Assembly: GCF_000819785.1 (NCBI RefSeq)
Contig: NZ_CDBK01000090.1
Coordinates: 1 to 64,000, forward strand
DNA: 64,000 bases
Reading direction: 5' to 3'
DNA from: Aeromonas caviae
GTDB taxonomy: Bacteria > Pseudomonadota > Gammaproteobacteria > Enterobacterales > Aeromonadaceae
The notes under the pieces are model-generated. The model was not told the DNA's origin and searched no databases. It saw only the letters and a program-made list of their open reading frames with translations. Numbering within the stretch: position 1 is the first letter of the stretch; each line of letters opens with the position of its first letter. The position numbers and the translations under genes were made by a program. Positions 1 through 10,226 of this stretch are shown piece by piece.

Positions 1-2958
1 CTGGTGGACAGCGACGGGGACTCGGCCTCGAACACCTTGAGCGTGCAGATTGTCGATGACGTGCCGACGGCCAACGATGATGCTGACAGTGCTACTGAAG
101 GTGTGTTCACTCCGGTGACGGGGAATGTGATTACCGGGGCGGGTACCATCGGCGGTACAGCCGGTGCTGGGGTGGACGTCATGGGGGCTGATGGTGCGGC
201 AATCAGCCAGGTCGTGAGCTCGAACGGCAATTCAGACAGTAATCCTGCCGGTGGATTCACAGTGACCGGGCTGTATGGGACGCTGACCATGGGGCTGGAT
301 GGCGAATACAGTTATACGCTCACGGCGGCATCGGTTCCCGTGGGGGCCTCGGAGGTATTTACCTACACGCTCAAAGATGGCGATGGTGATACGGATCCGG
401 CAACTCTGACCATCAATATTGCTCAGGATACCCGTGTCCCTGTATTGACCATCGGCAATGCGACGGTTGATGAGGAGGGACTGCCTGAGGGGACGGCTGC
501 CAGTGGTAATTCGGAGATATTCAATGGCAGCTTCACCATCAACACCCAGGGGGAAAATCTGACTACCTTGACCATCGGTGGGCAGACTTACAACTTGACC
601 AGTGGCGGCAGTCAGACCTTGATCAACAATACGGAAGGAATGCTGACGGTAACCGGTGTCAGCGGACCCACGGCCGGTGTCTACACGGTGAACTATACCT
701 ACACGCTCAAAGACAATGTGCTGACTCACAACGTTCAAGGCAACAGTGATACAGCGAATGGTCCGAGTTTCGTCGTGTCGGCTACGGATGCCAGTGGCGA
801 CAGTGGCACGGGTAACCTGCAGGTTGTGATCAGCGATGATGCCCCCATTGCCAATGCTGTTACCAATGCAGGCCAGGCGACTCAGGTGCAGAACACGAAT
901 CTGATGTTGATCCTCGATATCTCCGGCAGTATGGGTGATCCATCGGGCTATCAAGGCATGACTCGGATGCAGGTGATGCAAAAGTCCGCTTTGGAGCTGC
1001 TGGACAAATACAGCGCCTACGGCAGCGTCATGGTCAATATCGTGACCTTCTCCACTTCAGCCGCCAATCCGACCGGGGTGTGGGTCTCGGTCGATGTAGC
1101 CAAGGCCATCATCCTTGGCCTTACCCCCACGGACTCGACCAACTACGATGATGCACTGAACGAGGCAATCAAAGCCTTTGGCGATACAGGTAGACTCGCT
1201 AATGCGCAAAATGTCTCTTACTTCATGTCGGATGGTCTGCCAAATGCCAGCTCGTTGAGCGGTACCCCCGCCACAGTTCCTGATGGCAACAACTCGCTTG
1301 GCGGTGGGAACGGGATCGATGGTGACGGCACGACACTGAGCGGTGAAACCAAGGACTGGGCCGATTTCCTGACGGCGAACAACATCAATTCATACGCGCT
1401 CGGGATGGGCTCGGGAGCAACCCAGTCTGCACTGGATCCCATCGCCTACAACGGGGTCAGTGGTGCCAGTCCGGCGAATACCACCGCAGTGGTGGTGACT
1501 GACTTCAGTCAACTGACCGCGACCCTTTTGAGCACTGTGGTAGCTCCGCCCCTGGCAGGACAACTGATCAACGGGGTAGCAGCGAGTGCTGGGGCCGACG
1601 GTGGCTGGCTCAATGCCATTACCGTGGGTGGGGTGACTTATACCTACAACCAGAAGACGGACTCCGCTGGCGTCTCGGGAGGAACATCAGTCGGGACTTT
1701 CAATACAGCGACCAATGAATGGACCATTACACTTGCAGGCGGCATCCTCAAGGTGGATATGGACAACGGCGCGTACACCTATACTCCGCCGACATCCATT
1801 CCGGTCGGGGGGATAAACCAGGTCGTGGGTTACAGTGTGATAGACAACGATGGGGATACTGCGTCCAGCACCCTGTCCATCGTTATCAACCCGGCGGTCG
1901 GTCCTACCGTGGTTCGTGATGACTTTATCATCACCAACCAGGACCCCGCGACCATTCCGGATTGGGCCCTGCTTGCCAATGACACCGGGCCTCTGGCTGC
2001 GACCCAGATGATCACGAGCGTCTCGGGAGCTGTGGGAGGAACCGTCACAGACAATGCAGGCTCGGTATCATTTGATGATACCTCCGGCAATGCGACTCCC
2101 AACTCTTACGAGGGTTCGTTCAACTACACCAATAGCACGACCACAGATACGGCCAAGGTGTATGTGGATGTGCAGAGCGGTTCGACACTCACCGGGAGCT
2201 ATCTCGACGAGATCCTGATCGGGGGATCTGGAAACGATACGCTCAACGGCAATGCCGGGAACGACATCCTGCTTGGAGGACTCGGTAACGACACCTTGAA
2301 TGGTGGTGAGGGCAATGATCTCCTGATCGGTGGCGCTGGCAACGATACCCTGAACGGCGGCAACGGCAATGATACGGCCAGTTACTTCGACAGCGCTGCT
2401 GGGGTCACGGTCACAGTCAATGGTGCCAGTCAGAATACCGGAGGGGCGGGGACAGACAGCCTGAGCAACATGGAAAATCTGGTAGGGTCCATGTTCAACG
2501 ACAGCCTGACCGGCGATGGCAATGCCAACGTCTTGAGCGGACTGGCAGGTAACGACATCTTGAGTGGTGGTGGTGGCGACGACCTGCTGATTGGGGGTAC
2601 CGGCAGTGATACCCTGACTGGTGGGGCTGGCAAGGATACCTTCAAATGGATGGCAGGTGATGCAGGAGGCACGGATACCATCAAAGACTTCACCACGGGG
2701 GCCAATGGAGATGTCCTGGACCTGAGTGAACTGCTCAGTGGTGAGCATGCCGATGCGAGCACATTGGATCACTATCTTACCTTTGCTCCTGGTCCGGGCA
2801 GTGGCAAGTCGACACTGACCATTGATCTGGATGGAGCGGGAAGTGGCACCACGACTCATACCATCCTCTTTGACAACGTGGATCTGACGGCCGGTAAATC
2901 CAATCTGCAGATCATTCAGGATCTGCTGGATCAGGGCAACCTCAAGGTCGATCCGTAA
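1..2958 (+). CDS. Giant RTX adhesin, C-terminal part (5' truncated)
   Basis: The frame is open from base 1, so the true start lies outside the window. Visible parts, counted from base 4: T1SS-143/VCBS-like Ig repeats (about residues 1-290, each with a VDDVPTAND-type linker), a von Willebrand A domain (about 299-525) with MIDAS motif DISGSMG and a downstream TNYDDAL, another Ig-like repeat, then glycine/aspartate RTX nonapeptides such as GGSGNDTLN (about 741-880) and a type I secretion C-terminal domain ending NLKVDP. Calcium-binding RTX repeats fold outside the cell after export through an ABC/MFP/TolC channel. The architecture matches LapA/BapA-type biofilm adhesins rather than pore-forming RTX toxins. 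No secretion genes are seen downstream, so they may lie upstream of the window. Confidence 0.9.
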   Translation: MVDSDGDSASNTLSVQIVDDVPTANDDADSATEGVFTPVTGNVITGAGTIGGTAGAGVDVMGADGAAISQVVSSNGNSDSNPAGGFTVTGLYGTLTMGLDGEYSYTLTAASVPVGASEVFTYTLKDGDGDTDPATLTINIAQDTRVPVLTIGNATVDEEGLPEGTAASGNSEIFNGSFTINTQGENLTTLTIGGQTYNLTSGGSQTLINNTEGMLTVTGVSGPTAGVYTVNYTYTLKDNVLTHNVQGNSDTANGPSFVVSATDASGDSGTGNLQVVISDDAPIANAVTNAGQATQVQNTNLMLILDISGSMGDPSGYQGMTRMQVMQKSALELLDKYSAYGSVMVNIVTFSTSAANPTGVWVSVDVAKAIILGLTPTDSTNYDDALNEAIKAFGDTGRLANAQNVSYFMSDGLPNASSLSGTPATVPDGNNSLGGGNGIDGDGTTLSGETKDWADFLTANNINSYALGMGSGATQSALDPIAYNGVSGASPANTTAVVVTDFSQLTATLLSTVVAPPLAGQLINGVAASAGADGGWLNAITVGGVTYTYNQKTDSAGVSGGTSVGTFNTATNEWTITLAGGILKVDMDNGAYTYTPPTSIPVGGINQVVGYSVIDNDGDTASSTLSIVINPAVGPTVVRDDFIITNQDPATIPDWALLANDTGPLAATQMITSVSGAVGGTVTDNAGSVSFDDTSGNATPNSYEGSFNYTNSTTTDTAKVYVDVQSGSTLTGSYLDEILIGGSGNDTLNGNAGNDILLGGLGNDTLNGGEGNDLLIGGAGNDTLNGGNGNDTASYFDSAAGVTVTVNGASQNTGGAGTDSLSNMENLVGSMFNDSLTGDGNANVLSGLAGNDILSGGGGDDLLIGGTGSDTLTGGAGKDTFKWMAGDAGGTDTIKDFTTGANGDVLDLSELLSGEHADASTLDHYLTFAPGPGSGKSTLTIDLDGAGSGTTTHTILFDNVDLTAGKSNLQIIQDLLDQGNLKVDP

Positions 2959-2968
2959 GCAGGGTATG

Positions 2969-2999
2969 GGGGCCGGGTGTGCCCGGCCCCTGTTATTTG
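2969..2999 (+). terminator. Hairpin after RTX adhesin
   Basis: Perfect 9-bp stem GGGGCCGGG/CCCGGCCCC with a TGTG loop begins 10 bases after the adhesin stop. The following tail is only moderately T-rich (TGTTATTT), so it may be an inefficient terminator that lets some transcription continue into the next gene. Confidence 0.5.
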
Positions 3000-3045
3000 G
3001 TGGAGTGGGCAGATAAGATAGCTGCAGTATCAGGAGAGGGTCACC

Positions 3046-3603
3046 ATGCAGTCATTCAACTGGGTCGACATCGACGGCATTCGCTACAGCTGGAACGGGC
3101 AGGACAATATCGTCTGCACCGGCCGCTTTGGCTATCAGGCCACGATGACGGGTGACACGCTCAACGGTCTGGAGCTGGAGAGCGAAGATGGTGAGGTGGC
3201 GGGGTTGCTCAATGTGGACTTTGCCGCCTCTCGTATCAGCTTCACGCCAGCAGAAGATGCCCCCCTGCCCCACATGATGGTGCTGGTCGGCCATGAGTGG
3301 GGGCAGCAGGAGTATTCGTTGCAGAGCCTGAGCGATACCTCCTTGCAGGGGCTGCTCAGCCACGGTGAGGAGCTTGACTGGGGTGTGCTGGCCATCGTGA
3401 CGACGTCCGAGTCGAATCTGCCATCACAAGGTCATGTTCTGTCGTGGGATTCGTTCCACTTTGAGGATGAATCGCTGTTTGGCAGCCAGGCGCCTGCTCC
3501 CGTGATGACAAGCCATGGCAATTCAGGAGGAGGGGAGATCAGCATCAATATCGACATGACCAATCAGGTGCTGGACCAGATCCCGCCGACACACGATATA
3601 TGA
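3046..3603 (+). CDS. Unknown protein downstream of RTX adhesin
   Basis: I do not recognise the family. The 185-residue product is acidic, has no signal peptide, and is Trp/Asp/Glu-rich with a C-terminal Gly/Ser stretch (GNSGGGEIS) before a short polar tail. The start is supported by AGGAGAGGG six bases before the ATG. It lies 87 bp after the adhesin in the same direction, separated only by a weak hairpin, and is followed by a strong terminator. An accessory role with the adhesin is possible from position alone; nothing in the sequence names a function. Confidence 0.75.
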   Translation: MQSFNWVDIDGIRYSWNGQDNIVCTGRFGYQATMTGDTLNGLELESEDGEVAGLLNVDFAASRISFTPAEDAPLPHMMVLVGHEWGQQEYSLQSLSDTSLQGLLSHGEELDWGVLAIVTTSESNLPSQGHVLSWDSFHFEDESLFGSQAPAPVMTSHGNSGGGEISINIDMTNQVLDQIPPTHDI

Positions 3604-3629
3604 ATCCCAATCGACGACATGCATAATGA

Positions 3630-3657
3630 CCTCCATCTAAATGATGGAGGTTTTTTT
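3630..3657 (+). terminator. Intrinsic terminator overlapping yggE ribosome site
   Basis: Stem CCTCCATC/GATGGAGG with loop TAAAT is followed by seven T residues, a textbook intrinsic terminator for the upstream gene. The T-run ends one base before the yggE ATG at 3658. The right arm supplies GGAGG exactly seven bases before that ATG, so the same bases act as terminator stem and as Shine-Dalgarno. Confidence 0.85.
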
Positions 3658-4359
3658 ATGTGGCGTCCCCTTCTTACCCTGTCCGCGCTGGTTGTCAGTG
3701 CTCCGTTGCTTGCCATCGAGGTTCCTCAAGCCCCCCATCTGGTCGTCAGTGGCTATGCGGAGCAAAAGGCTGAACCAGACATGCTGACGCTCAATGTCGC
3801 CGTCACGGCATTGGAGAAGCAGGGCATCAAGGCCAAACAGCAGGTAGATACCAAGGTTGCAGCCTTCTTTGGCCAGCTGGAGAGCCTGGGCATCAAGCGC
3901 AGCGACGTCGAGGCGGGCAACCTGGTGATCTCCCCCGAGTACCAGTACCCCCAGAACAAGCAGCCTGAAATGGTGGGTTACCGTGCCCAGCGCCAACTGG
4001 CCGTCAAACTCTATCAACTCGACAAACTCAGCCAGTTGATGGATACCGCCCTCAAGGCGGGTCTGGAGTCCGTGACCCAGATAGAGTACGGCCTGAAGTC
4101 ACCACAGGTCATCAAGGAGCAGGCCCGGCTTGGTGCTGTCGCTGATGCCACGAGCAAGGCGGAATCCCTGGCCAAGGCTTTCGGCATGAAACTTGGCAAG
4201 GTGTATAGCGTCGAATACCGCAACAGTTCCCCCATGCCGGTCTATACCCGTGCCATGAAGGCCGCGGGAGCCCCTGCCGCCGACATGATGGAAAACAGCT
4301 ATCAACAGCAGCAGATCAGCATCACTGACAATGTAGAAGCCGTCTTCCTGCTGGAATAA
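3658..4359 (+). CDS. yggE: YggE-like SIMPL-domain periplasmic protein
   Basis: A 233-residue SIMPL (DUF541) protein with a signal peptide (MWRPLL...APLLAIE). It matches E. coli YggE along its length: HLVVSGYAEQKAEPD, SPEYQYP, GYRAQR, QLDKLSQLMDTALKAGL, KLGKVYSVEYR and a C-terminal DNVEAVFLLE. YggE is a periplasmic oligomer linked to oxidative stress tolerance; its biochemical role is unsettled. An in-frame ATG at 3619 exists, but its reading would run through a terminator. The ATG at 3658 follows GGAGG at seven bases and begins the signal peptide, so it is chosen. Confidence 0.85.
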   Translation: MWRPLLTLSALVVSAPLLAIEVPQAPHLVVSGYAEQKAEPDMLTLNVAVTALEKQGIKAKQQVDTKVAAFFGQLESLGIKRSDVEAGNLVISPEYQYPQNKQPEMVGYRAQRQLAVKLYQLDKLSQLMDTALKAGLESVTQIEYGLKSPQVIKEQARLGAVADATSKAESLAKAFGMKLGKVYSVEYRNSSPMPVYTRAMKAAGAPAADMMENSYQQQQISITDNVEAVFLLE

Positions 4360-4382
4360 CACAGCCCCTTTGTCCATCACTC

Positions 4383-4410
4383 AAACCCGAGGCAACCCCT
4401 CGGGTTTGTC
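4383..4410 (+). terminator. Hairpin after yggE
   Basis: Ten-bp perfect stem AAACCCGAGG/CCTCGGGTTT with five-base loop CAACC, 23 bases after the yggE stop, followed by only a short T-run (TTTG). Confidence 0.6.
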
Positions 4411-4471
4411 ATTGCAGGGGCTGGCAGGACAAGCGAGCCGCTAACTGGGTCAGGTGAAACGGGAATGGAGT

Positions 4472-4502
4472 AAAAAAATGCCGGTCACTGACCGGCATTT
4501 TT
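4472..4502 (-). terminator. Terminator of aroP, bidirectional form
   Basis: Stem GCCGGTC/GACCGGC flanked by an A-run on the left and a T-run on the right. It sits 20 bases beyond the aroP stop, so on the minus strand the A-run becomes the U-tract. It can also back up the yggE terminator from the other side. Confidence 0.8.
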
Positions 4503-4521
4503 GTTGGAGGAGGCTCGATGC

Positions 4522-5898
4522 CTAGCCCAGGTTGGTCGCCAGCTTGCGTTGGCTCTTCTGTTTGAGCAGATAGCCGACACCGAGTACCAGGACCCAGGCC
4601 GGGATCAGCTCGACCGAGATGCGGGTGCCGTCGTTCATGTACATGATCACCAGGATGGCGGCCATGAAGGCGAGGCAGAGGTAGTTGCCAAACGGGCTCC
4701 ACAGTGCCTTGAACTTGGTGGTGACCCCTTCTGCAGCCTTCACCTTGCGGAACTTGAGGTGTGCCAGGCTGATCATGGCCCAGTTGATGACCAGGGCGGA
4801 GACCACCAGAGACATCAGCAGACCAAAGGCCTTGCCCGGGATCAAATAGTTGATGAGCACACACAGCAGGGTGGCCGCGGCCGAGATGGTGATGGCGGTC
4901 AGGGGCACGCCGCTCTTGTTGGTCTTGAGCAGGGCCTTGGGGCCGTTGCCCTGCTTGGCCAGGCCAAACAGCATGCGGCTGTTGCAGTAGACGCAGCTGT
5001 TGTACACCGACAGCGCGGCGGTCAGCACCACCAGGTTAAGTACGTTGGCTACCAGGTTGCTGTCGAGCGCATGGAAGATCATCACGAACGGGCTGCCGCC
5101 TTCCACTACCTTGCCCCAGGGATAGAGGGAGAGCAGTACGGTGAGGGCACCGATGTAGAAGATGAGGATGCGGTAGATCACCTGGTTGGTGGCCTTGGGG
5201 ATGCTCTTCTCGGGATTGTCCGCTTCCGCTGCCGTGATGCCGACCAGCTCCAGACCGCCGAAGGAGAACATGATGAAGGCCATGGCCATCACCAGCCCGC
5301 CGACGCCGTTGGGGAAGAAGCCACCCTGGGCCCAGAGGTTGCTGACCGTGGCCTCGGGGCCGCCGCTGCCGGAGAACAGCATCCAGCCGCCGAATCCGAT
5401 CATGCCGAGAATGGCGACCACCTTGATGATGGCGAACCAGAACTCCATCTCGCCGAACGCCTTGACGTTGGAGAGGTTGATGGCGTTGATCAGCACGAAG
5501 AAGAAGGCCGCCGACATCCAGGTCGGGATCTCGGGCCACCAGTACTGGACATAGATACCGACTGCCGTCAGCTCGGCCATGCTCACCAGCACATAGAGCA
5601 CCCAGTAGTTCCAGCCGGAGGCGAAGCCGGCGAAGTCACCCCAGTACTTGTAGGCAAAATGGCTGAATGAGCCGGCAACCGGCTCTTCCACCACCATCTC
5701 GCCCAGCTGGCGCATGATGAGGAAGGCGATGAAGCCGCCGATGGCATAACCCAGCAGCACCGCAGGGCCCGCCATCTTGATGGTGTCGGCAATGCCGAGG
5801 AACAGGCCGGTACCGATGGCACCGCCCAGTGCGATGAGCTGGATATGGCGGTTTTTCAGACCGCGCTTGAGCTCCTCGCCGTGTTGTTGAAGATCCAT
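4522..5898 (-). CDS. aroP: Aromatic amino acid permease AroP
   Basis: A 458-residue amino acid-polyamine-organocation permease with about 12 membrane segments, imported substrates expected to be Phe, Tyr and Trp by proton symport. The N-terminus (HGEELKRGLKNRHIQLIALG, then GAIGTGLFLG) and blocks such as GEMVVEEPVAGSFSHFAYKY, FSFGGLELVGITAAEADNP and VYNSCVYCNSRMLFGLA are nearly identical to E. coli AroP/PheP. Length equals AroP (457). The start follows AAGGAAGGAAGC. It is a single-gene unit with its own terminator. PheP cannot be fully excluded by motif reading, but the N-terminal match is closer to AroP. Confidence 0.9.
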   Translation of the reverse strand: MDLQQHGEELKRGLKNRHIQLIALGGAIGTGLFLGIADTIKMAGPAVLLGYAIGGFIAFLIMRQLGEMVVEEPVAGSFSHFAYKYWGDFAGFASGWNYWVLYVLVSMAELTAVGIYVQYWWPEIPTWMSAAFFFVLINAINLSNVKAFGEMEFWFAIIKVVAILGMIGFGGWMLFSGSGGPEATVSNLWAQGGFFPNGVGGLVMAMAFIMFSFGGLELVGITAAEADNPEKSIPKATNQVIYRILIFYIGALTVLLSLYPWGKVVEGGSPFVMIFHALDSNLVANVLNLVVLTAALSVYNSCVYCNSRMLFGLAKQGNGPKALLKTNKSGVPLTAITISAAATLLCVLINYLIPGKAFGLLMSLVVSALVINWAMISLAHLKFRKVKAAEGVTTKFKALWSPFGNYLCLAFMAAILVIMYMNDGTRISVELIPAWVLVLGVGYLLKQKSQRKLATNLG

Positions 5899-6254
5899 GC
5901 TTCCTTCCTTACGTCGCTGAAATCACTCGGCTCGCGTCCCGTCAGCCACAGCACGTCCTCTGCCTGGCGCGGCATCTTGTGCCGAAAACGTGACGAAATC
6001 CGTATTTATATCGTTACGGTTTGCCGCTGGCTGTTTTTTGTAGCGGCTACCAACCCGAGCAGAATAGTGATAATCGACCGTCCATGCACCTGTTTTCCTC
6101 ATCATTGGCTGCTGTTTTGTGCGCCATGCAGGTTTTTCATGATCTGGAAAGGGGTTTTGAGAGTGATTGCTGGTTTTGTGTTCGAATGGATTTCCATCTC
6201 TTGACTCAGTTTGGTTTTCATGGCGTTGTTTCCCTTTGATAAAAAGGGACTCAT
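5899..6254. promoter_or_regulatory. aroP upstream region, weak TyrR-box candidate
   Basis: A 356-bp divergent gap between aroP and the small membrane gene. It is AT-richer than its surroundings. The best regulatory candidate is CGTATTTATATCGTTACG at 6001-6018, about 100 bp upstream of aroP, which keeps the essential G-N14-C spacing of TyrR boxes but matches the TGTAAA-N6-TTTACA consensus poorly. No strong TyrR box and no convincing -35/-10 pair were found. Confidence 0.25.
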
Positions 6255-6530
6255 ATGATGGAGCGTATAGTCGGTGGCCTGGTGATGGTCGTGCTCTGGC
6301 TCGGGATCTGGCTATCCCCCATGTTGCTGACGATGGCGATGAGCAGCCTTGTTGTCTGGGGCTGGTTGGGAGCGGGTTACCTGGTTAACCACGTCGCCAT
6401 GGTGCTCATCCTTGCTGCCGGGATGGGGCTGGTGCCAGCCTGCTGGCTGAGCGAGCGAGTCCGCAAGGGCAGGGGACTCATCCATTTTCACGGCATGTTG
6501 ATGAACAACAAGGAGCTCAACAAGCCCTGA
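6255..6530 (+). CDS. Small inner-membrane protein, unknown
   Basis: A 91-residue hydrophobic protein with probably two to three membrane helices (about residues 5-38 and 42-65) and a basic cytoplasmic tail (ERVRKGRG... MNNKELNKP). AAGGGA lies six bases before the first of two adjacent ATGs. A clean intrinsic terminator follows 24 bases after the stop, supporting a real single-gene unit. No family recognised. Confidence 0.65.
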   Translation: MMERIVGGLVMVVLWLGIWLSPMLLTMAMSSLVVWGWLGAGYLVNHVAMVLILAAGMGLVPACWLSERVRKGRGLIHFHGMLMNNKELNKP

Positions 6531-6554
6531 GCCTGCTTGCCCCGCGAGTGATAG

Positions 6555-6585
6555 GATGCCAGCGATGATGCTGGCATCATTTTTT
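6555..6585 (+). terminator. Intrinsic terminator of small membrane gene
   Basis: Perfect 9-bp stem GATGCCAGC/GCTGGCATC, loop GATGAT, then ATTTTTTC. Confidence 0.85.
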
Positions 6586-6659
6586 CATCCTGTTTCTCTG
6601 TTTCGTTATCTTGCCACTCATCTATTTCATGGTGCGTTGTGCTGTGACAGCCTTGCAGG

Positions 6660-7472
6660 TTAGCAGAGCTGGCGGCGAAGGCCGGTCGCTTCCAGGATCT
6701 TGGCGCTGATCTCCTCGACCGAGTGGGAGCTGGTATCGAGGAAGCGGATCGCCTCCTGGCGGAACAGCCTCTCGACGCTGGCCAGCTCCTGTTTGCATTG
6801 ATCAAGCGAGGAGTAGCGGCTGTTGGCGCGGCGCTGGTTGCGGATCTCGTGCAGCCGCTGCGGCATGATGGTGAGGCCGAACAATTTGTGGCGATTGGCC
6901 TTGAGGGCGGCGGGCAGCTCCAGCGATCCCATGTCCTGCTCGATAAAGGGATAGTTGGCGGCGCGAATGCCAAATTGCAGTGCCAGATAGAGGCTGGTCG
7001 GTGTCTTGCCGCAACGGGAGACCCCGATGAGGATGATGTCTGCCTCGTCATACTCCCTGGTGGTGATGCCATCGTCGTTGGCCAGCGCAAAGTTGACCGC
7101 TTCGATGCGATCGTCGTACAGCTTGCGGTTTTCCATGCCATGGGTGCGATGCAACCTGGGTTCGGCCTTGATACCGAGCTCCTGTTCGAGAGGGCTCACG
7201 AAGGTGTTGAGAAAATCGTGGCTGCTGGCCTGGGCCTTGAGTACCTCTTCACGCACCATGGGGTCGACGATGGTGTGAAAGAGGATGGGGCGCACCCCGG
7301 TCTGGCGAAACTGTTCGTCAATACGTGCCCGTACCTGGCGCGCTTTCTCCTGGGTCTCGACAAAAGGGATGGTGATCTGTTCGAAGGCCAAGGGAAACTG
7401 GCTCAACACTGCGTGGCCGAAGACTTCGGCGGTGATGGCGGTGCCGTCGGATACATAGAATACGGTGTGCAC
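6660..7472 (-). CDS. ppsR: PEP synthase regulatory protein PpsR
   Basis: A 270-residue bifunctional kinase/pyrophosphorylase (DUF299) that inactivates PEP synthase by ADP-dependent phosphorylation of the threonine next to its catalytic histidine, and reactivates it by phosphorolysis. The P-loop [11 protein letters not shown] sits at residues 150-160, and the start region [19 protein letters not shown] is the E. coli PpsR signature. The start codon is GTG, with AGGAG six bases upstream. It is divergent from ppsA, its target, as in enteric bacteria. Confidence 0.95.
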   Translation of the reverse strand: MHTVFYVSDGTAITAEVFGHAVLSQFPLAFEQITIPFVETQEKARQVRARIDEQFRQTGVRPILFHTIVDPMVREEVLKAQASSHDFLNTFVSPLEQELGIKAEPRLHRTHGMENRKLYDDRIEAVNFALANDDGITTREYDEADIILIGVSRCGKTPTSLYLALQFGIRAANYPFIEQDMGSLELPAALKANRHKLFGLTIMPQRLHEIRNQRRANSRYSSLDQCKQELASVERLFRQEAIRFLDTSSHSVEEISAKILEATGLRRQLC

Positions 7473-7592
7473 TGCGGACTCCTGTGGTGCGCTCCAGGGG
7501 GCGGCGAGAAATAAGTATCTCTCGAAACCATATCGTTTTTGTCAACAGATCTGCCATGCCCAAGTTGTGAACTCGGTTGCAAACCTGAGTCG

Positions 7593-7670
7593 TTACCTTT
7601 TTGTGTCGCTATTGTAGAATGCCTGTGTCAAACGACCATCCCCAACTCTTGCTCGGGGATTTTTTTGACA
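7593..7670 (+). promoter_or_regulatory. ppsA promoter candidate and leader hairpin
   Basis: A possible -35 (TTACCT, 7593-7598) and -10 (TAGAAT, 7615-7620) are 16 bp apart. Transcription would start near the beginning of a large hairpin: outer arms TGTCAAA (7626-7632) and TTTGACA (7664-7670), inner arms ATCCCC (7638-7643) and GGGGAT (7655-7660), followed by seven Ts inside the structure. It resembles an attenuator, since no plus-strand gene lies upstream for it to terminate. About 110 bases of leader remain before ppsA. Confidence 0.4.
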
Positions 7671-7779
7671 ATAAATAGAAAACGTTTTCATGGCCGTTGG
7701 CAACAGACACTAACAAAAACACACGACTTGGCACAGCAGGTGAATTGTCACCCTGGCCCCCCAACCTGGAGACATGCAA

Positions 7780-10152
7780 ATGCAACAGTACGTACTCTGG
7801 TACGAACAGCTCGGTATGCAGGACGTTGAACGCGTCGGCGGCAAGAATGCATCCCTTGGCGAGATGATCAGCAACCTCTCGGGGGCCGGCGTGTCCGTAC
7901 CGGGCGGGTTTGCGACCACGGCCTTTGCGTTTAACGAGTTTCTGGAGTTAAGCGGCCTCAACGGCAAGATCCATGACTTGCTCGACAGTCTGGATGTGGA
8001 TGACATCGCCGCCCTCAACCGGGCCGGTCAGCAGATCCGCGACTGGGTGGTGGAAGCACCCTTCCAGCCCGCTCTGGAGCAGGCGGTGCGCGAGGCCTAT
8101 GACAAGCTGAGCGCGGGGCTCGAGGCATCCTTTGCCGTGCGCTCCTCCGCCACCGCGGAAGACATGCCGGATGCGTCGTTTGCCGGTCAGCAGGAGACCT
8201 TCCTCAACGTGCGCGGCATCGATGCCGTCATGACTGCCATCAAGCATGTGTTTGCCTCTCTGTTCAACGATCGCGCCATCTCCTACCGGGTCCATCAGGG
8301 CTATGACCACAAGGGGGTCGCTCTCTCTGCCGGGGTGCAGCGCATGGTGCGCTCGGATCTCGCTGCCTCCGGCGTCATGTTCACCCTGGATACCGAATCC
8401 GGCTTCAACGACGTGGTCTTCATCACCGGCGCCCAGGGCCTGGGTGAGATGGTGGTGCAGGGGGCCGTCAACCCGGACGAGTTCTATGTGCACAAGCCAA
8501 CTCTCAAGGCCGGGCGCCCCGCCGTGGTGCGCAAGACGCTGGGCTCCAAGCTCATCAAGATGACCTACTCCGGGGATGCCGGTCATGGCCGTCAGGTGAA
8601 GGTGGTCGACACCACCGATACCGAGCGCAACCGCTTCTGCATCACGGACGAGGAAGTGATGGCCCTGGCAAAGCAGGCCCTCATCATCGAGCAGCACTAC
8701 GGTCGTCCGATGGACATCGAGTGGGCCAAGGATGGTCAGGATGGCAAGCTCTACATCGTTCAGGCCCGTCCGGAAACCGTGCGTAGCCGCCAGGAAGCCA
8801 ATACTCTCGAGCGCTTTGCCCTCAAGCAAACCGGCAAGGTGCTGATCGAGGGGCGCGCCATCGGCCACAAGATTGGCGCGGGTCCGGCCCGTGTCATCTC
8901 CTCCATCAGCCAGATGGATGAAGTGCAGCCTGGCGATGTGCTGGTCACCGACATGACCGACCCGGATTGGGAGCCCATCATGAAGCGCGCTTCCGCCATC
9001 GTCACCAACCGGGGTGGACGCACCTGCCACGCCGCCATCATCGCCCGTGAGCTCGGCATTCCGGCAGTGGTGGGTTGCGGCAACGCCACCGACCACATCC
9101 AGGATGGTCAGCTCATCACCGTCTCCTGTGCGGAAGGGGACACCGGCTTCATCTATGACGGCGAGCTCGACTTTGACGTGGCGGTGACCGAGGTGGGCAA
9201 CATGCCGCGCCTGCCCATCAAGATCATGATGAACGTCGGCAATCCGGACCGCGCCTTCGATTTTGCCCAGTTGCCGAATGCCGGCGTGGGCCTGGCCCGC
9301 CTCGAGTTCATCATCAACCGCATGATCGGGGTCCACCCCAAGGCGCTGCTGGAGTTCGATCAGCAGACCCCGGAACTCCAGGCCACCATCACCAGGATGA
9401 TCGCGGGCTACGAGAGCCCACGTGAGTTCTACGTAGCCAAGCTGACGGAAGGGATCGCCACCCTGGCGGCCGCCTTCTGGCCGGAGCGGGTCATCGTGCG
9501 GATGTCGGACTTCAAGTCCAATGAGTACGCCAACCTGGTGGGGGGGCGTGGTTACGAACCCCATGAAGAGAACCCCATGATCGGTTTCCGTGGCGCGTCG
9601 CGCTACATCGCCGACAGCTTCCGCCCCTGCTTCGCCCTCGAGTGCGAGGCGATGAAACGGGTGCGGGATGTCATGGGGTTGACCAACGTCGAGGTGATGA
9701 TCCCCTTCGTGCGTACCCTGGGTGAGGCGGAGCAGGTGGTGGAGATACTGGCTGAGAACGGCTTGCGCCGTGGCGAGCGCGGCCTGAAAGTCATCATGAT
9801 GTGCGAGCTGCCCTCCAATGCGCTGCTGGCGGACAAGTTCCTCGAGCACTTCGACGGCTTCTCCATCGGCTCCAACGACATGACCCAGTTGACCCTGGGG
9901 CTGGATCGGGACTCCGGGCTCATCGCCCACCTGTTCGACGAGCGCAACGAGGCGGTCAAGGCGCTGCTGGCCATGGCCATCGCCGCCGCCCGCAAGGCGG
10001 GCAAGTACGTGGGGATCTGCGGCCAGGGGCCGTCCGATCACCCGGACTTCGCCGCCTGGCTGGTCGAGCAGGGGATCGATTCCGTGTCGCTCAACCCCGA
10101 TACCGTGGTCGACACCTGGCTCTATCTGGCCGAGCAGCACAAGGCCGGCTGA
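7780..10152 (+). CDS. ppsA: Phosphoenolpyruvate synthase
   Basis: Converts pyruvate, ATP and water to PEP, AMP and phosphate for gluconeogenesis. At 790 residues it matches E. coli PpsA throughout: N-terminal ATP-grasp domain ([30 protein letters not shown]), swivelling phosphohistidine domain with [17 protein letters not shown] (His417; Thr415 is the PpsR target), and C-terminal PEP/pyruvate domain with [17 protein letters not shown] and GICGQGPSD (Cys747). Two in-frame ATGs compete: 7774 is only two bases from GGAG, whereas 7780 is eight bases away, so 7780 is preferred. Confidence 0.95.
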   Translation: MQQYVLWYEQLGMQDVERVGGKNASLGEMISNLSGAGVSVPGGFATTAFAFNEFLELSGLNGKIHDLLDSLDVDDIAALNRAGQQIRDWVVEAPFQPALEQAVREAYDKLSAGLEASFAVRSSATAEDMPDASFAGQQETFLNVRGIDAVMTAIKHVFASLFNDRAISYRVHQGYDHKGVALSAGVQRMVRSDLAASGVMFTLDTESGFNDVVFITGAQGLGEMVVQGAVNPDEFYVHKPTLKAGRPAVVRKTLGSKLIKMTYSGDAGHGRQVKVVDTTDTERNRFCITDEEVMALAKQALIIEQHYGRPMDIEWAKDGQDGKLYIVQARPETVRSRQEANTLERFALKQTGKVLIEGRAIGHKIGAGPARVISSISQMDEVQPGDVLVTDMTDPDWEPIMKRASAIVTNRGGRTCHAAIIARELGIPAVVGCGNATDHIQDGQLITVSCAEGDTGFIYDGELDFDVAVTEVGNMPRLPIKIMMNVGNPDRAFDFAQLPNAGVGLARLEFIINRMIGVHPKALLEFDQQTPELQATITRMIAGYESPREFYVAKLTEGIATLAAAFWPERVIVRMSDFKSNEYANLVGGRGYEPHEENPMIGFRGASRYIADSFRPCFALECEAMKRVRDVMGLTNVEVMIPFVRTLGEAEQVVEILAENGLRRGERGLKVIMMCELPSNALLADKFLEHFDGFSIGSNDMTQLTLGLDRDSGLIAHLFDERNEAVKALLAMAIAAARKAGKYVGICGQGPSDHPDFAAWLVEQGIDSVSLNPDTVVDTWLYLAEQHKAG

Positions 10153-10198
10153 GCCGCTTTTGTGCCTGTGTGGCGATAGCGCTGCACTGTGATAAAAG

Positions 10199-10226
10199 AC
10201 ACGGCGTCCGAGAGGGCGCCGTTTTC
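10199..10226 (+). terminator. Terminator of ppsA
   Basis: Stem ACGGCG/CGCCGT with a ten-base loop, preceded by AAAAGAC and followed by TTTTC, about 50 bases after the ppsA stop. Confidence 0.6.

Noticed and set aside
5899-6254. Strong TyrR box expected upstream of aroP
   Set aside because: Only a weak G-N14-C candidate was found; reported at low confidence rather than as a TyrR site.
7948-10140. 730-codon open frame antisense to ppsA
   Set aside because: Mirror of a GC-rich, highly conserved gene; the translation is His/Gly/Val-rich low-complexity typical of an antisense shadow, with no ribosome site.
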